A stretch of 64,000 nucleotides of DNA from Lachnospiraceae bacterium AM93-12TA (GCA_027698105.1 JAQERH010000008.1:30799-94798), one strand, 5' to 3'. Numbered from the stretch's first letter, positions 1 through 8,606 are shown. The notes: generated from the letters alone by a model not told the origin. Numbers and translations: made by a program.

Positions 1-1262
1 GTTCGCAGAATCTTATCGGCGGATGGAACCATCACGTTGACCTGTATCTGCTCCTGTCCATAATTTTCAGGAACAGCGAGAATAAAATCTGCTACAGAGG
101 AAATTTGGGGAATTGTTACTGTATTCTTAAAGGAAGAAGCGACCGGTTCGGTGTCCTGCCCTACATAGACGCCGTTTTCAGCTGCCTTCTTTCCTTCGAT
201 AAATACAGCCTCCGGCTGGCTTCCGTCCAGACGGCGTACCAGCTGGAAATCAGCGACGTAGCCTGGAGCGACTGCTCCCAGATCCTGGATCCCTAGTTCC
301 TTTGCTGCGTTTAAGGTAGCACATTTGATGGCGTCTAAGGAACTCATACCGGCAGCGATGGCCCGCTTGACTACACGGTTTACATGTCCGTCAGCCAGCA
401 GATCGCTGGCATGCACATCATCTGTACAGAAGGAAACATGATCATACCATCTGTGACCGTCCAGACCTCGGATCAGCTCCGGAACTACGTCGCACAGGGA
501 GCTTCCTCTCACATTGACATGTATACCCAGGCGGAGTTTTTCACGTACCTCTGCTGCGCTCTGGCTTTCGTGGTCGCTTTCTGGTCCGCCCAGCCGATAG
601 GCGCACAGCTCTTTTCCTGTGACAGTGGGAGCATGTCCCTGGAGAAATGCGTTCTTTTTAAAACCTTCATCAATAATCGAATGCATTCGGGGACTGTCCT
701 TGTAAACGCCTACAAAGTCCATGATCTCCGCGATGCCGATAACGCCTTCTTTTTCCAAAAGGGCGCGGATTTCAGGAGCTTCAAAGGAGGCGCCGCTGCT
801 TTCAAGGCCGGGAACCGCCGGCACGCAGGAAGGAGCCAGAACATACTGGCGAAGTGCAGATTTTTTTGCATTTTCCAGCATAAATTCGACACCTTCAATG
901 CCCATTACGTTTCCGATTTCATGGGGATCTGTGCAGATTGTGGTAGTGCCCCACGGAAGAATGGCCCGGCTCACCTGCTCTGGGATCATCATGGTACTTT
1001 CCACATGCATGTGGACGTCAATGAAGCCTGGAATCAGGTAAGCTCCGCTACCGTCATAGATTTCTTTGGAAGGGCAGATCGTGTCCTGTCCCTCTTCCCG
1101 GACGCGGACTACAATGCCGTCCAGGATATCTACCTGAGCCGGATAGATCTCTCCGGTAAAAATATTCAGATAAAGGACATTGGAAACTGTCAGATCGCAG
1201 GGGATCTCCTGCAGGGCTGCTTTCATCAGGCGGGAACGATCCTTGTCTTTCTTTGCGTACAT
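1..1262 (-). CDS. ade: Adenine deaminase, C-terminus cut by window edge
   Basis: Amidohydrolase that deaminates adenine to hypoxanthine in purine salvage; cytoplasmic. About 420 residues are visible. Near residue 70 is the metal-binding motif GFIDVHMHVEST typical of the AdeC family, followed by TTTICTDPHEIGNV, a GHAPTV segment and CTDDVHASDLLADGH, all characteristic of adenine deaminases rather than other amidohydrolases. Family members are usually about 570-600 residues, so roughly 150 C-terminal residues lie beyond position 1. The ATG at 1262 has a GGAGG ribosome site 4 bases upstream. The gene stands alone, transcribed away from the MATE gene, with its own promoter. Family assignment is firm; activity is inferred from the family. 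Confidence 0.93.
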   Translation of the reverse strand, partial: MYAKKDKDRSRLMKAALQEIPCDLTVSNVLYLNIFTGEIYPAQVDILDGIVVRVREEGQDTICPSKEIYDGSGAYLIPGFIDVHMHVESTMMIPEQVSRAILPWGTTTICTDPHEIGNVMGIEGVEFMLENAKKSALRQYVLAPSCVPAVPGLESSGASFEAPEIRALLEKEGVIGIAEIMDFVGVYKDSPRMHSIIDEGFKKNAFLQGHAPTVTGKELCAYRLGGPESDHESQSAAEVREKLRLGIHVNVRGSSLCDVVPELIRGLDGHRWYDHVSFCTDDVHASDLLADGHVNRVVKRAIAAGMSSLDAIKCATLNAAKELGIQDLGAVAPGYVADFQLVRRLDGSQPEAVFIEGKKAAENGVYVGQDTEPVASSFKNTVTIPQISSVADFILAVPENYGQEQIQVNVMVPSADKILR

Positions 1263-1325
1263 AATACCTCCTTTTAGCTGCTGCTGTAATACCTATTAAA
1301 AATAGATTTCTGCTTCGTTTCTTTC

Positions 1326-1354
1326 ATCATAGAAAAAAACAGATTCCTTGTCAA
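1326..1354 (-). promoter_or_regulatory. Sigma-A-type promoter of adenine deaminase
   Basis: On the minus strand TTGACA (1354-1349) and TATGAT (1331-1326) are separated by exactly 17 bases, about 65 bases upstream of the adenine deaminase ATG. No purine riboswitch is recognisable in the short leader. Confidence 0.6.
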
Positions 1355-1373
1355 TGGAGCGGAGCGAAATCAT

Positions 1374-2741
1374 CTAATCCGTTACAGAGTGCTTCAGCCA
1401 TTTTCCGCTTCTGAACCGGTGGATAAAGAACAGACCACGAACAGTCCAGTCGGTAAACATGCCAATCCAGACTGCCATAGGGCCGAAGCCGCAGGAGCGA
1501 ATCAGATAGATACAAAGGCTGACACGGCAGATCCACATGGACAGGCAGGAAAGAATCATGGAAAATTTTACATCGCCGGCTGCTCTCAGCCCATAACCAG
1601 GGATGAAGGCAGCTGTCCATACCAAAGGCTTTACAATGGTAATCCATCCCACCATGAACAGACAGAGAGAAGCGCTTTCCTGTGTAAGTCCCGCCATTCT
1701 GGTAACTGGATCTGCCAGCAGGAAAATGAGAATACAGCTTCCAAAAACGGCAAACTCAGCTGCCAGGCTCAGTTTCTTGATATAGAACCGGGCTTCGTCT
1801 GGTCTTCCTGCTCCCAGGCACTGCCCTACCACTGTCATCATGCCGATGCCGATTCCGACTCCGGCAATTCCGTTAAAGTTTTCCAGAATATTTGTCATAG
1901 CCTGGGCGGCAATGGCAGTTGTGCCCAGGGTGGAGACAGTAGATTGGATCGCCAGCTTTCCAAACTGGAACATGCCGTTTTCCACACCGGAAGGAATTCC
2001 GAGCCGCAGGATGTTTTTAATGAGGCGGCCGTCCGGCTTTAAGAAAATAAAGTTTCCGATTCGAAGCTCTCCTGATGTCCGGCGCAGAAAGATAAGAACC
2101 AGAAGAGCCGCTGCAATACGGGAAACCAGCGTAGAAATAGCGGCTCCGGCCACTCCCAGATGAAAAACAAAAATCAGGAGGGCATTTCCCGCAATATTCA
2201 TCAGGTTTGTGAATATGGTAATCGCCATAGGGAGCCGGCTGTTGTTCTGCGCCCGGAAAATGGCAGAACCGGCATCAAAGAGGGCGATAAAAGGAAAGGA
2301 CAGGGAAGTGTAGAAAAAGTACACCATAGCATCGTCCATAACCTCCTGCTCCACAGAACCGAAAATCAGGTGGAGGAGCGGTCTCTGAAAAACCTGACAG
2401 ACTGCCAGCACAGCCAGTGAAATGGAAAAAATAATAAAAAGAAGCTGATTGGCAGAACGTTCTGCCTGATCCTGACGCTTCTGCCCCAGATAGTTGGCGC
2501 AGATAATGGCTCCTCCGGAAGCCAGAGCATAAAAGGCCTGGATGACTAAAATATTGATGGCATCAACCAGGGATACGGCGGAAATAGCCGCCTCGCTTAC
2601 ATTGCTGACCATCATGGAATCCACAGTGCCCATAAAGGAAGTAAAAATCTGCTCACAGATTAGAGGAAGCATCAGGGCTGCCAGCTGACGGTTCGAGAAT
2701 AGATGGGGTTTGCCAGCAGAAGTTAAAACAGCCTGTTTCAT
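1374..2741 (-). CDS. MATE family efflux transporter
   Basis: Integral membrane exporter of the multidrug and toxic compound extrusion family, driven by Na+ or H+ exchange; the substrate cannot be read from sequence. The 455 residues match the usual MATE length and hold about twelve hydrophobic segments. Family marks are the N-terminal LALMLPLICEQIF-like opening helix, the VSEAAISAVSLVD region, an internal second repeat beginning around residue 230 (LRLGIPSGVENGMFQFGKL) and GIGIGMMTVVGQCLGAGRPDEA. The ATG at 2741 follows a GAAGGTGA ribosome site. It lies upstream of the adenine deaminase gene on the same strand, but that gene has its own promoter, so they are probably separate units. Confidence 0.9.
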   Translation of the reverse strand: MKQAVLTSAGKPHLFSNRQLAALMLPLICEQIFTSFMGTVDSMMVSNVSEAAISAVSLVDAINILVIQAFYALASGGAIICANYLGQKRQDQAERSANQLLFIIFSISLAVLAVCQVFQRPLLHLIFGSVEQEVMDDAMVYFFYTSLSFPFIALFDAGSAIFRAQNNSRLPMAITIFTNLMNIAGNALLIFVFHLGVAGAAISTLVSRIAAALLVLIFLRRTSGELRIGNFIFLKPDGRLIKNILRLGIPSGVENGMFQFGKLAIQSTVSTLGTTAIAAQAMTNILENFNGIAGVGIGIGMMTVVGQCLGAGRPDEARFYIKKLSLAAEFAVFGSCILIFLLADPVTRMAGLTQESASLCLFMVGWITIVKPLVWTAAFIPGYGLRAAGDVKFSMILSCLSMWICRVSLCIYLIRSCGFGPMAVWIGMFTDWTVRGLFFIHRFRSGKWLKHSVTD

Positions 2742-2760
2742 TTTGTATCACCTTCGTTTC

Positions 2761-2789
2761 ATTAAAATTAATCAGGAATCTGGTATCAA
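2761..2789 (-). promoter_or_regulatory. Candidate promoter of the MATE gene
   Basis: Minus strand TTGATA (2789-2784), 17-base spacer, TTTAAT (2766-2761), only about 20 bases before the start codon. Plausible but the -10 is imperfect. Confidence 0.35.
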
Positions 2790-2914
2790 GGCTTATTGGA
2801 TAACCCTGGTAGAAAATTCAGTACTTATTTTAATGGAAGGAGAACCAGATTGCAACTGATGAAAAATAGAAAGAAAAATGTAATAAATATACAGATAAAA
2901 CAAGACGAAATATC

Positions 2915-2923
2915 TGGTATAAT
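2915..2923 (+). promoter_or_regulatory. Extended -10 promoter of the lipoprotein gene
   Basis: TGGTATAAT is a perfect extended -10 element in very AT-rich DNA; no good -35 is seen. It lies 77 bases upstream of the lipoprotein ATG. Confidence 0.45.
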
Positions 2924-2999
2924 ATAAAATATCAAATAATTTAATGGAATTTTTCATTCCATGGAGCGCAATAACCGGCAGAGGAAAGGAGGCAGGAAA

Positions 3000-4604
3000 A
3001 TGAAACACAGGTATTTGATTTGCTGCATAACAGCGGCAGTTCTGGCAGGCGGATGTGTACCAGGGACTTCAGAGAAAATGATTCAGACCGGGCAGAGTCA
3101 GACGGCAGCTGAAACTCAGGATGGGAAGGCGGAGTATGAGACAGAGCAAGGAGAGACAGGCAGACAGAATGAGATAGAGGAGAAACGTCAGTTTGCTGAT
3201 GGATTCGGGTTGATAGAGGCTGGAAGTTCCAGAGTATACCAGCTGGCAGAGCAGGAGACTCCATTTACGGAATCAGAGCTGGCCAGAGCTGATCTGGTGT
3301 TTGCTGCCCAGCAGGCGGGAAAATTCTGGTTTACAGCAGTCATTACAGATTATTCTGCAAAGGAGGCAGATGAGGAGACTGTTTTGAGAGAGCTGGGGCA
3401 TAACCCTGCCTATTTCAGAATAGAAGGGGATGAGGAGTCTGGACAGGAAACATTTTACGGGTACAGCCCATATCTGGCCTTGATTAATGATGTGGAACAG
3501 TCGAAACCGGTGCGGATAGAAGGAAAAAATATAGAGAAGGTTCAGTATGCCCCCGGCAGGCTGACCCAGAAAACGTCCAGTCTGTCGAGGCTTCCCTCTG
3601 GCCGGTTTATTATGAACTTTGGATATTCAATGGAGGCTCGTTATTCTTTCCCGGGAGAGCCGGAAGGGGCATACCGCCTGTACCTGCCTGGTTTTGAAGA
3701 ACCAGTGGTTTTTAAGATGGAAGCGGCTCCTGTGCTGGAGGAGGGAGAGCTGTCTGATGAGATTTTTTCAGAAGAAATTTTATTAAAGGGAGCCTTTACG
3801 GAAGGAATGTCAGGAGCAGCAGAAAGAGACAGGTATGGGATGGCTGTCAGAGCAAAACAGGAAGGGGAGAGAATAACAGCAGAGCTGTATACCTGGTCGG
3901 ATCAGGGGTATCTGGTGAATCCTCAGAAGATGAAGCTGTACTACCTTTCATCAGAACCGGAACGTGAACGGTTTGCCTGTCCTGTTTTGTGGGAAAATCC
4001 GTACAACTGGCAGGAAGATCCTGCCGTTGGATGCCAGGGAGGAGCTCAGGGCATGAGAACGGTATTTGAGATACCTGAGAAGGCACGGGAGGAGATTCAG
4101 ACAGGGAAAGAAGGAAGCTTCGAGGCAGTGCTGGAGGGAGCCAGACTGGTGGGAATGGAGGAATCACAGCAGGTGAACATTCCAGTGCCCCGCTCTGGAG
4201 AGGCGAAGCCCCTGAATCAGACAGTTTCTTTTCGTGACAGCCAGATTCGCCTCCTTCAGGTGACGGCGCAGCAACGGACGGAGACAGAGAAAGAGGAGTC
4301 GGAAATAGATGCAGACGCTCTGCTTCATGTTTCAGTCTCAGTTATAGACAATTCAGAAGAACATAAGTTTACATTTATGCTGATAGACCGGGAAAGTGAT
4401 TCGGAGACAGTTTCCTACGCCAGAACAGGCTGGCCCGAATTTCCCGATAAAAGTGGAGAGCAGCAGCCGGATACTGTTATGACAGGATTCAGTCTGATCA
4501 GCAGCGGAAAGGAGGAGTCTGTTTCAGTCACGCTTCGCTCTCCAACTTACTGGTGTCCGGAAACAGTTATAGTACCACTTGAAATAGATAACCTGAATTT
4601 ATAA
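3000..4604 (+). CDS. Secreted lipoprotein of unknown function
   Basis: 534 residues; family not recognised. The first 20 residues form a lipoprotein signal: MKHR, then a hydrophobic stretch ending LAGGC, so the mature protein would be anchored to the outer face of the membrane through Cys-18 or so. Next comes a low-complexity, Gln/Glu/Thr-rich linker to about residue 60, typical of Gram-positive lipoproteins. The remainder is globular and acidic, without membrane spans; it looks beta-rich, with repeated aromatic and charged patches. An upstream in-frame ATG at 2961 would add 13 residues before the signal peptide, but the AAAGGAGG site at 2986-2993 fits the ATG at 3000. It is divergent from the MATE gene and followed by a permease with its own leader. 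Surface location is well supported; function is unknown. Confidence 0.8.
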   Translation: MKHRYLICCITAAVLAGGCVPGTSEKMIQTGQSQTAAETQDGKAEYETEQGETGRQNEIEEKRQFADGFGLIEAGSSRVYQLAEQETPFTESELARADLVFAAQQAGKFWFTAVITDYSAKEADEETVLRELGHNPAYFRIEGDEESGQETFYGYSPYLALINDVEQSKPVRIEGKNIEKVQYAPGRLTQKTSSLSRLPSGRFIMNFGYSMEARYSFPGEPEGAYRLYLPGFEEPVVFKMEAAPVLEEGELSDEIFSEEILLKGAFTEGMSGAAERDRYGMAVRAKQEGERITAELYTWSDQGYLVNPQKMKLYYLSSEPERERFACPVLWENPYNWQEDPAVGCQGGAQGMRTVFEIPEKAREEIQTGKEGSFEAVLEGARLVGMEESQQVNIPVPRSGEAKPLNQTVSFRDSQIRLLQVTAQQRTETEKEESEIDADALLHVSVSVIDNSEEHKFTFMLIDRESDSETVSYARTGWPEFPDKSGEQQPDTVMTGFSLISSGKEESVSVTLRSPTYWCPETVIVPLEIDNLNL

Positions 4605-4620
4605 AAGAGAAAATTTTCAG

Positions 4621-4648
4621 TTGACGCATGCCGCGATTTATGTAATAA
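4621..4648 (+). promoter_or_regulatory. Candidate promoter of the APC permease, with about 150-base leader
   Basis: TTGACG (4621-4626), 16-base spacer, TAATAA (4643-4648), 17 bases after the lipoprotein stop. The leader to 4802 contains no recognised riboswitch. Confidence 0.35.
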
Positions 4649-4802
4649 TCTGCTTTGTGCTTGCGGGAACTAGGAAAATGAATGTTTATTTCTTCCATTA
4701 TTTATGTGGAGAACTTTCCTGCAAAACCTCATGGATGTGGATACCTGGCGGAAAACCGGGAATCCTAAAAGGCAGAAAACAAATAACTAAAAGAGGTGTT
4801 GA

Positions 4803-6236
4803 ATGGAAAATTCAAAGAAAATTAACTGGTATACCCTGGCCTTTATGGCGTTTTCCACAGTCTGGGGCTTTGGAAACGTTCTGAACGGCTTCGTATACTT
4901 TAATGGAATTCAGGTTATTTTCAGCTGGATTCTCATGTTTGCCCTGTATTTTGTACCCTACACTCTGATGGTAGGAGAACTGGGATCGGCATTTAAGCAT
5001 TCCGGCGGAGGTGTCAGCTCATGGATTCGTGAGACTATCAGCCCTAAGTTTGCCTACTATGCAGGCTGGACCTACTGGGCCTGCCATGTAACCTATATTG
5101 CCAGCAAGGGAAGCGGCGGTTTAAAAGCTTTAAGCTGGATGGTATTCCAGGATGGAACTACCTATGACAAATTTCCGACTATCTGGGTACAGCTGGCTAC
5201 TCTGGCTGTATTTCTGTTCTTCTGCTGGGTGGCAAGCCGTGGATTAAATCCCTTAAAAAAGCTGGCTACTCTGGCCGGAACCAGTATGTTCGTAATGTCT
5301 ATCCTGTACATTCTGATGATGTTTGCAGCTCCAGTCATTAACCCGAACGGCGGTTATGTTTCCATGGATTTCAGCGTAAAGAACCTGATTCCGCAGTTTA
5401 ATGTAGGTTACTTTACTTCCCTGTCTATCCTGGTATTTGCAGTCGGAGGCTGTGAGAAGATTTCCCCTTATGTCAATAAGGTGAAAAATTCTGCTACAGG
5501 ATTTCCCAAGGGAATGATTGCCCTGGCTGTTATGGTTATGGTCTGTGCAATCCTGGGAACCGTTGCCATGGGAATGATGTTTGACCCGTCTGTCATTAAC
5601 GAGAGCAAGGAAAGTTTTGATTCCTACGTGTCCAACGGAGGCTACTGGGCATTCCAGAAACTGGGACAGTACTATAATGTGGGAAATCTGTTCCTGATTA
5701 TCTATGCTGCCTGCAACGCAGTGGGACAGTTCTCTACCCTGGTGCTGAGCATTGACGCTCCTCTTCGTATGCTCCTTGACAATGAGGATGCAAGGGAATT
5801 CATTCCATCCAAGCTGCTCAAGAAGAATAAATGCGGCGCTTATATTAACGGAATCTGGATGGTAGTTGTATTATCCGGAAGTATTATTTTAGTGCAGTCC
5901 TTTGTTCCAGGAGCAGCCGCTGTCCTGACACAGTTAAATAAGTTAAATTCTGTTACCATGCCCCTGCGTTATCTGTGGGTATTTGCAGCCTATCTGGCTC
6001 TGCGCAGATGTATGAACAAATTTAACCCGGAGTACCGCTTTACCAAGAACCAGGGACTTGCCTTTACAGCTGGCATCTGGTGTTTTGCCGTAACGGCAGC
6101 CTGCTGCGTTATGGGAATGTATGTAAAGGGTGATATAGCGTCTACTGCGTTAAATATTATTACTCCATTTATTCTGACTGCTCTCGGATTGATTCTTCCG
6201 ATTATCAAAAAGAGAGAGACAGCAAAAGTAAGCTAA
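4803..6236 (+). CDS. APC superfamily amino-acid permease
   Basis: Inner-membrane amino-acid transporter or exchanger, 477 residues with about twelve hydrophobic segments. The first helix carries AFMAFSTVWGFGNVLNGF, the glycine-rich unwound helix of APC carriers, and the segment GSAFKHSGGGVSSWIRE matches the conserved GG-x-Y/SSW loop of this superfamily. It resembles the glutamate/GABA-antiporter-like branch, but substrate specificity is not readable. GAGGTGTTGA supplies the ribosome site for ATG 4803. The gene is transcribed toward the nitrogen block and ends at a strong terminator, so it is its own unit; proximity to glutamine synthetase hints at, but does not show, a nitrogenous substrate. 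Confidence 0.88.
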   Translation: MENSKKINWYTLAFMAFSTVWGFGNVLNGFVYFNGIQVIFSWILMFALYFVPYTLMVGELGSAFKHSGGGVSSWIRETISPKFAYYAGWTYWACHVTYIASKGSGGLKALSWMVFQDGTTYDKFPTIWVQLATLAVFLFFCWVASRGLNPLKKLATLAGTSMFVMSILYILMMFAAPVINPNGGYVSMDFSVKNLIPQFNVGYFTSLSILVFAVGGCEKISPYVNKVKNSATGFPKGMIALAVMVMVCAILGTVAMGMMFDPSVINESKESFDSYVSNGGYWAFQKLGQYYNVGNLFLIIYAACNAVGQFSTLVLSIDAPLRMLLDNEDAREFIPSKLLKKNKCGAYINGIWMVVVLSGSIILVQSFVPGAAAVLTQLNKLNSVTMPLRYLWVFAAYLALRRCMNKFNPEYRFTKNQGLAFTAGIWCFAVTAACCVMGMYVKGDIASTALNIITPFILTALGLILPIIKKRETAKVS

Positions 6237-6261
6237 CTGAAATAAAGCCTGACCATGAGTG

Positions 6262-6313
6262 AAAAGGGCCGCTGCAAAAGAAACAGGAGATTTTCTTTTG
6301 CAGCGGCCCTTTT
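6262..6313 (+). terminator. Strong intrinsic terminator, 22-bp perfect stem
   Basis: Arms 6262-6283 and 6292-6313 are perfectly complementary, with an 8-base loop and T-rich 3' end. A-rich on the other side, so it may also stop minus-strand transcription from the ANTAR gene. Confidence 0.9.
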
Positions 6314-6389
6314 AATATGACGCTTTACAGCTATGCGGACTTTCGTACTTACGATATGGTAAAAACGTATCTGGCCGATTACGGTATAT

Positions 6390-6974
6390 TTAAGAATAGG
6401 TCTTGATGATCTCTTCTGCAATAGTTCGTTTGGTAACACAGCGATCCATTGCCTGTTTTCCTATGTAGCGATGGGCCTCAGATTCGCTCATGGAAAGCTG
6501 GCTGATCAAAATCCACTTTGCCTTATTGACAAGGCGGATTTCATCCATTTTTTCTTCAATGGATAGAGATTTTTTTTCAAATTGTCTTAGCCGTTCTCTG
6601 GAGCTTTCCAGCCAGTTAAGCGCATATGTCATAGTTATCTTGGATAATGGCTTTGACAAGGTAAATACACCATATTCCGTAACCTGCTCATGAATCCCAT
6701 TATAGATATCGCTTTTTACGATGAGAAGAACAACAGATTGCTTATTACGACAAGTGTCAATGGCAAAACGAACGCCGATATCATCGCGTAAAGGGGCGTT
6801 AATGATAATGAAATCATAAGTTTTTTCTGTCAGCGTACATCTGGCGGCATTGATACTTGAAACAGTATGAACAGGAAAGTATTTTGTTTCAGGAAGCAGG
6901 TCAGCAAAGGCAGAGGTGAAAGCATCAGTTGCAGATACGATGAGGACACTGTAGGTACATTCTTTAAAACTCAT
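6390..6974 (-). CDS. ANTAR-domain regulator with degenerate receiver domain
   Basis: Probable RNA-binding antitermination regulator, 194 residues. Residues 8-120 have the alpha/beta pattern of a response-regulator receiver, but the acidic pocket is gone: S14-A15 stand where the Asp/Glu pair belongs and N59 (FIIINAPL) replaces the phospho-accepting Asp; the SKP lysine is kept. A coiled-coil-like linker (SSRERLRQFEKKSLSIEEKM) leads into a C-terminal ANTAR three-helix domain (about 143-192) with its conserved Ala residues (VNKAKWILI, ESEAHRYI, KQAMDRC, TIAEEI). ANTAR proteins bind paired hairpins in nascent RNA and prevent termination. It lies 28 bases downstream of glnA on the same strand, so it is probably co-transcribed, and both glutamine synthetase leaders nearby contain terminators. 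Loss of the Asp suggests control by protein or ligand contact rather than phosphorylation (inference). Confidence 0.9.
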   Translation of the reverse strand: MSFKECTYSVLIVSATDAFTSAFADLLPETKYFPVHTVSSINAARCTLTEKTYDFIIINAPLRDDIGVRFAIDTCRNKQSVVLLIVKSDIYNGIHEQVTEYGVFTLSKPLSKITMTYALNWLESSRERLRQFEKKSLSIEEKMDEIRLVNKAKWILISQLSMSESEAHRYIGKQAMDRCVTKRTIAEEIIKTYS

Positions 6975-7002
6975 TTTACACCCCTCCTTAAAAAAACGAA
7001 TT

Positions 7003-8214
7003 CTATTGATTGCAATAGATATTTAATATGGTATCTGGTATATGCTTTTTGATAAAATCACTATTTGCAGCAACTGTGCAGGCTGATTTAAAATCTTTTG
7101 GAAGCTGCCTGAAATTTTTAAGAGTATTATCATCTGCTTTATATAAATTAATATCCACAGGAGGCGGCAGTACCAGTTTATTTTGGATTCCTTCCAAAGC
7201 GGCATGGATCATAAGAGCAAAAGCCAGGTAAGTATTTGCAGATGGATCAGGAGAACGAAGTTCAGCACGCCGATATATGCCAATTGCTGCGGGAACTCTA
7301 ATAAGCTGAGAGCGGTTTTCGCTGGACCAGGAAATATACTTGGGGGCTTTATGGCTGCCAAAGCGTTTGTAAGAATCAGGGGTCGGATTAAAAAATACAG
7401 TCATATCTGAAATTTTAAACAAGATACCGGCAATCATGCTGTCCATATTATCTGTACCATCTGAGGATTTAACGGACATATTGATGTGAAAGCCATTTCC
7501 CGCTTGATTTTCTAATGGTTTAGGACTAAAATCTGCAAATACGCCGTTTAGTCCGGCGATTGTTTTTACCACGGTCTGAAAGGTCATGGAATTGTCCGCA
7601 GCAGTCAGAGGATCTGAATATCGGAAGTCAATTTCATTTTGTCCTGGCCCTTCTTCGTGATGTGAGCTTTCAGGCAAAATTCCCATCTGTTCCAGGGTAA
7701 GGCAGACTTCGCGGCGGATATTCTCACCTTTGTCTTCGGGAGAAACATCCATGTAGCTGGCATTATCATAAGGAGTTTTTGTCGGATTTCCATTTTCATC
7801 CAGATGGAACAGATAGAATTCTTGTTCCGCACCAAAGAAGAACTGATAACCGTTTTGCTTTGCTGTTTGAACTGCTTTTTTTAACAGGGAACGGGTATCA
7901 CATTCAAAAGGGGTTCCATCCGGATATGAAATGCTGCAGAACATCCTTACAACGCGTCCATGCTCCGGCCTCCAGGGAAGAAGCATCAGAGTATCGGTAT
8001 CTGGATGAAGGAAGAGATCGGAATGGCTTTCGTCGCCAAAGCCGCTAATGGCAGAAGCGTCAATGGCAATGCCCTGCTCAAAAGCGCGTGGAAGCTCCTG
8101 GGGCACAATGGAAATGTTTTTTTGTTTGCCAAATACGTCGCAAAATTCCAGACGAATAAATTTTATATTTTCTTCCTGCATATATTGGAGTACCTCTGCT
8201 TTGGAATACTTCAT
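7003..8214 (-). CDS. glnA: Type I glutamine synthetase, short C-terminus
   Basis: Makes glutamine from glutamate, ammonia and ATP. The 403 residues contain the GSI core: DVFGKQKNISI near the N-terminus, the metal-binding GAEQEFYLF and SHHEEGPGQNEIDF, GNGFHINMS, NSYKRFGSHKAPKYISWS and the ATP-site RAELRSPDPSANTYLA. Bacterial GSI is normally 440-470 residues. Here the protein stops soon after the FIKKHIPD helix, lacking the last roughly 25-40 residues that in Bacillus carry the conserved Arg and the PWE tail used in feedback control and GlnR binding. The usual DGSSIEGF loop is DASAISGF. ATG 8214 follows GAAGGTAATGCC. Divergent from glnN and upstream of the ANTAR gene. Catalysis is likely but a regulatory or specialised GS-like role cannot be excluded. 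Confidence 0.85.
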   Translation of the reverse strand: MKYSKAEVLQYMQEENIKFIRLEFCDVFGKQKNISIVPQELPRAFEQGIAIDASAISGFGDESHSDLFLHPDTDTLMLLPWRPEHGRVVRMFCSISYPDGTPFECDTRSLLKKAVQTAKQNGYQFFFGAEQEFYLFHLDENGNPTKTPYDNASYMDVSPEDKGENIRREVCLTLEQMGILPESSHHEEGPGQNEIDFRYSDPLTAADNSMTFQTVVKTIAGLNGVFADFSPKPLENQAGNGFHINMSVKSSDGTDNMDSMIAGILFKISDMTVFFNPTPDSYKRFGSHKAPKYISWSSENRSQLIRVPAAIGIYRRAELRSPDPSANTYLAFALMIHAALEGIQNKLVLPPPVDINLYKADDNTLKNFRQLPKDFKSACTVAANSDFIKKHIPDTILNIYCNQ

Positions 8215-8323
8215 GGCATTACCTTCTTTCTTTTTATTTGTTTGCGTGGTTCTGTGATTTATCTATTGTATCACACTAGCCTCAGCGTGCAAGAGTAACA
8301 CGCCTTTTATATACAGATGCTGC

Positions 8324-8390
8324 AAAAAAGCAAAGGCGTTCATTGGTTATGGCAGATATGATTCCTCCATAACCAATGAACGCCTTTGCT
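8324..8390 (-). terminator. Promoter-proximal terminator in the glnA leader
   Basis: Arms 8390-8367 and 8352-8329 form a perfect 24-bp stem with a 14-base loop; on the minus strand it is followed by a run of T (8329-8324). It begins about 5 bases after the predicted transcription start of glnA and ends about 110 bases before its ATG. As it sits before, not after, a gene on that strand, it should act as an attenuator that needs antitermination. Confidence 0.85.
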
Positions 8391-8401
8391 CATAATTATT
8401 A

Positions 8402-8430
8402 TTTATACAGCGGATGGTAAGTTTTGTCAA
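8402..8430 (-). promoter_or_regulatory. glnA promoter
   Basis: Minus-strand TTGACA (8430-8425), 17-base spacer, TATAAA (8407-8402), preceded by TG. Predicted start near 8395, almost at the foot of the terminator stem. Confidence 0.75.
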
Positions 8431-8490
8431 GAGATTAAAATGTGAGTTTATCAATTCAACGGCAGAAAATAGAAAAATTAAAAAAAAGGA

Positions 8491-8519
8491 TTGACAAATG
8501 AATTTTCAGGGTGTAATAT
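8491..8519 (+). promoter_or_regulatory. glnN operon promoter
   Basis: TTGACA (8491-8496), 17-base spacer, TAATAT (8514-8519). Predicted start near 8526. The distance between the -35 boxes of the two divergent glutamine synthetase promoters is only about 60 bases, so one bound factor could touch both. Confidence 0.8.
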
Positions 8520-8538
8520 CCCACACATAAAGGCAACG

Positions 8539-8574
8539 GCGTCTTTGAGATAGAGTTCTCAGAGACGCTTTTTT
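8539..8574 (+). terminator. First leader terminator of the glnN operon
   Basis: 12-bp stem (8539-8550 with 8557-8568, one G-U pair), six-base loop TAGAGT, then six T. It starts about 13 bases into the predicted transcript and lies 130 bases upstream of glnN, so it must be read through for expression. The hexanucleotide loop is of the size bound by ANTAR proteins, although the loop bases were not matched to a consensus. Confidence 0.8.
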
Positions 8575-8606
8575 CTTTATAAGCTTCAGTTGATGCAATT
8601 TGATTC

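Noticed and set aside
384..1277. 297-codon plus-strand open frame
   Set aside because: It is the exact antisense of adenine deaminase, whose motifs are clear on the minus strand; no ribosome site and no sensible domain.
1389..2042. 217-codon plus-strand open frame
   Set aside because: Antisense to the MATE gene; composition (many Ser, His, Gln, Cys) is that of a shadow frame.
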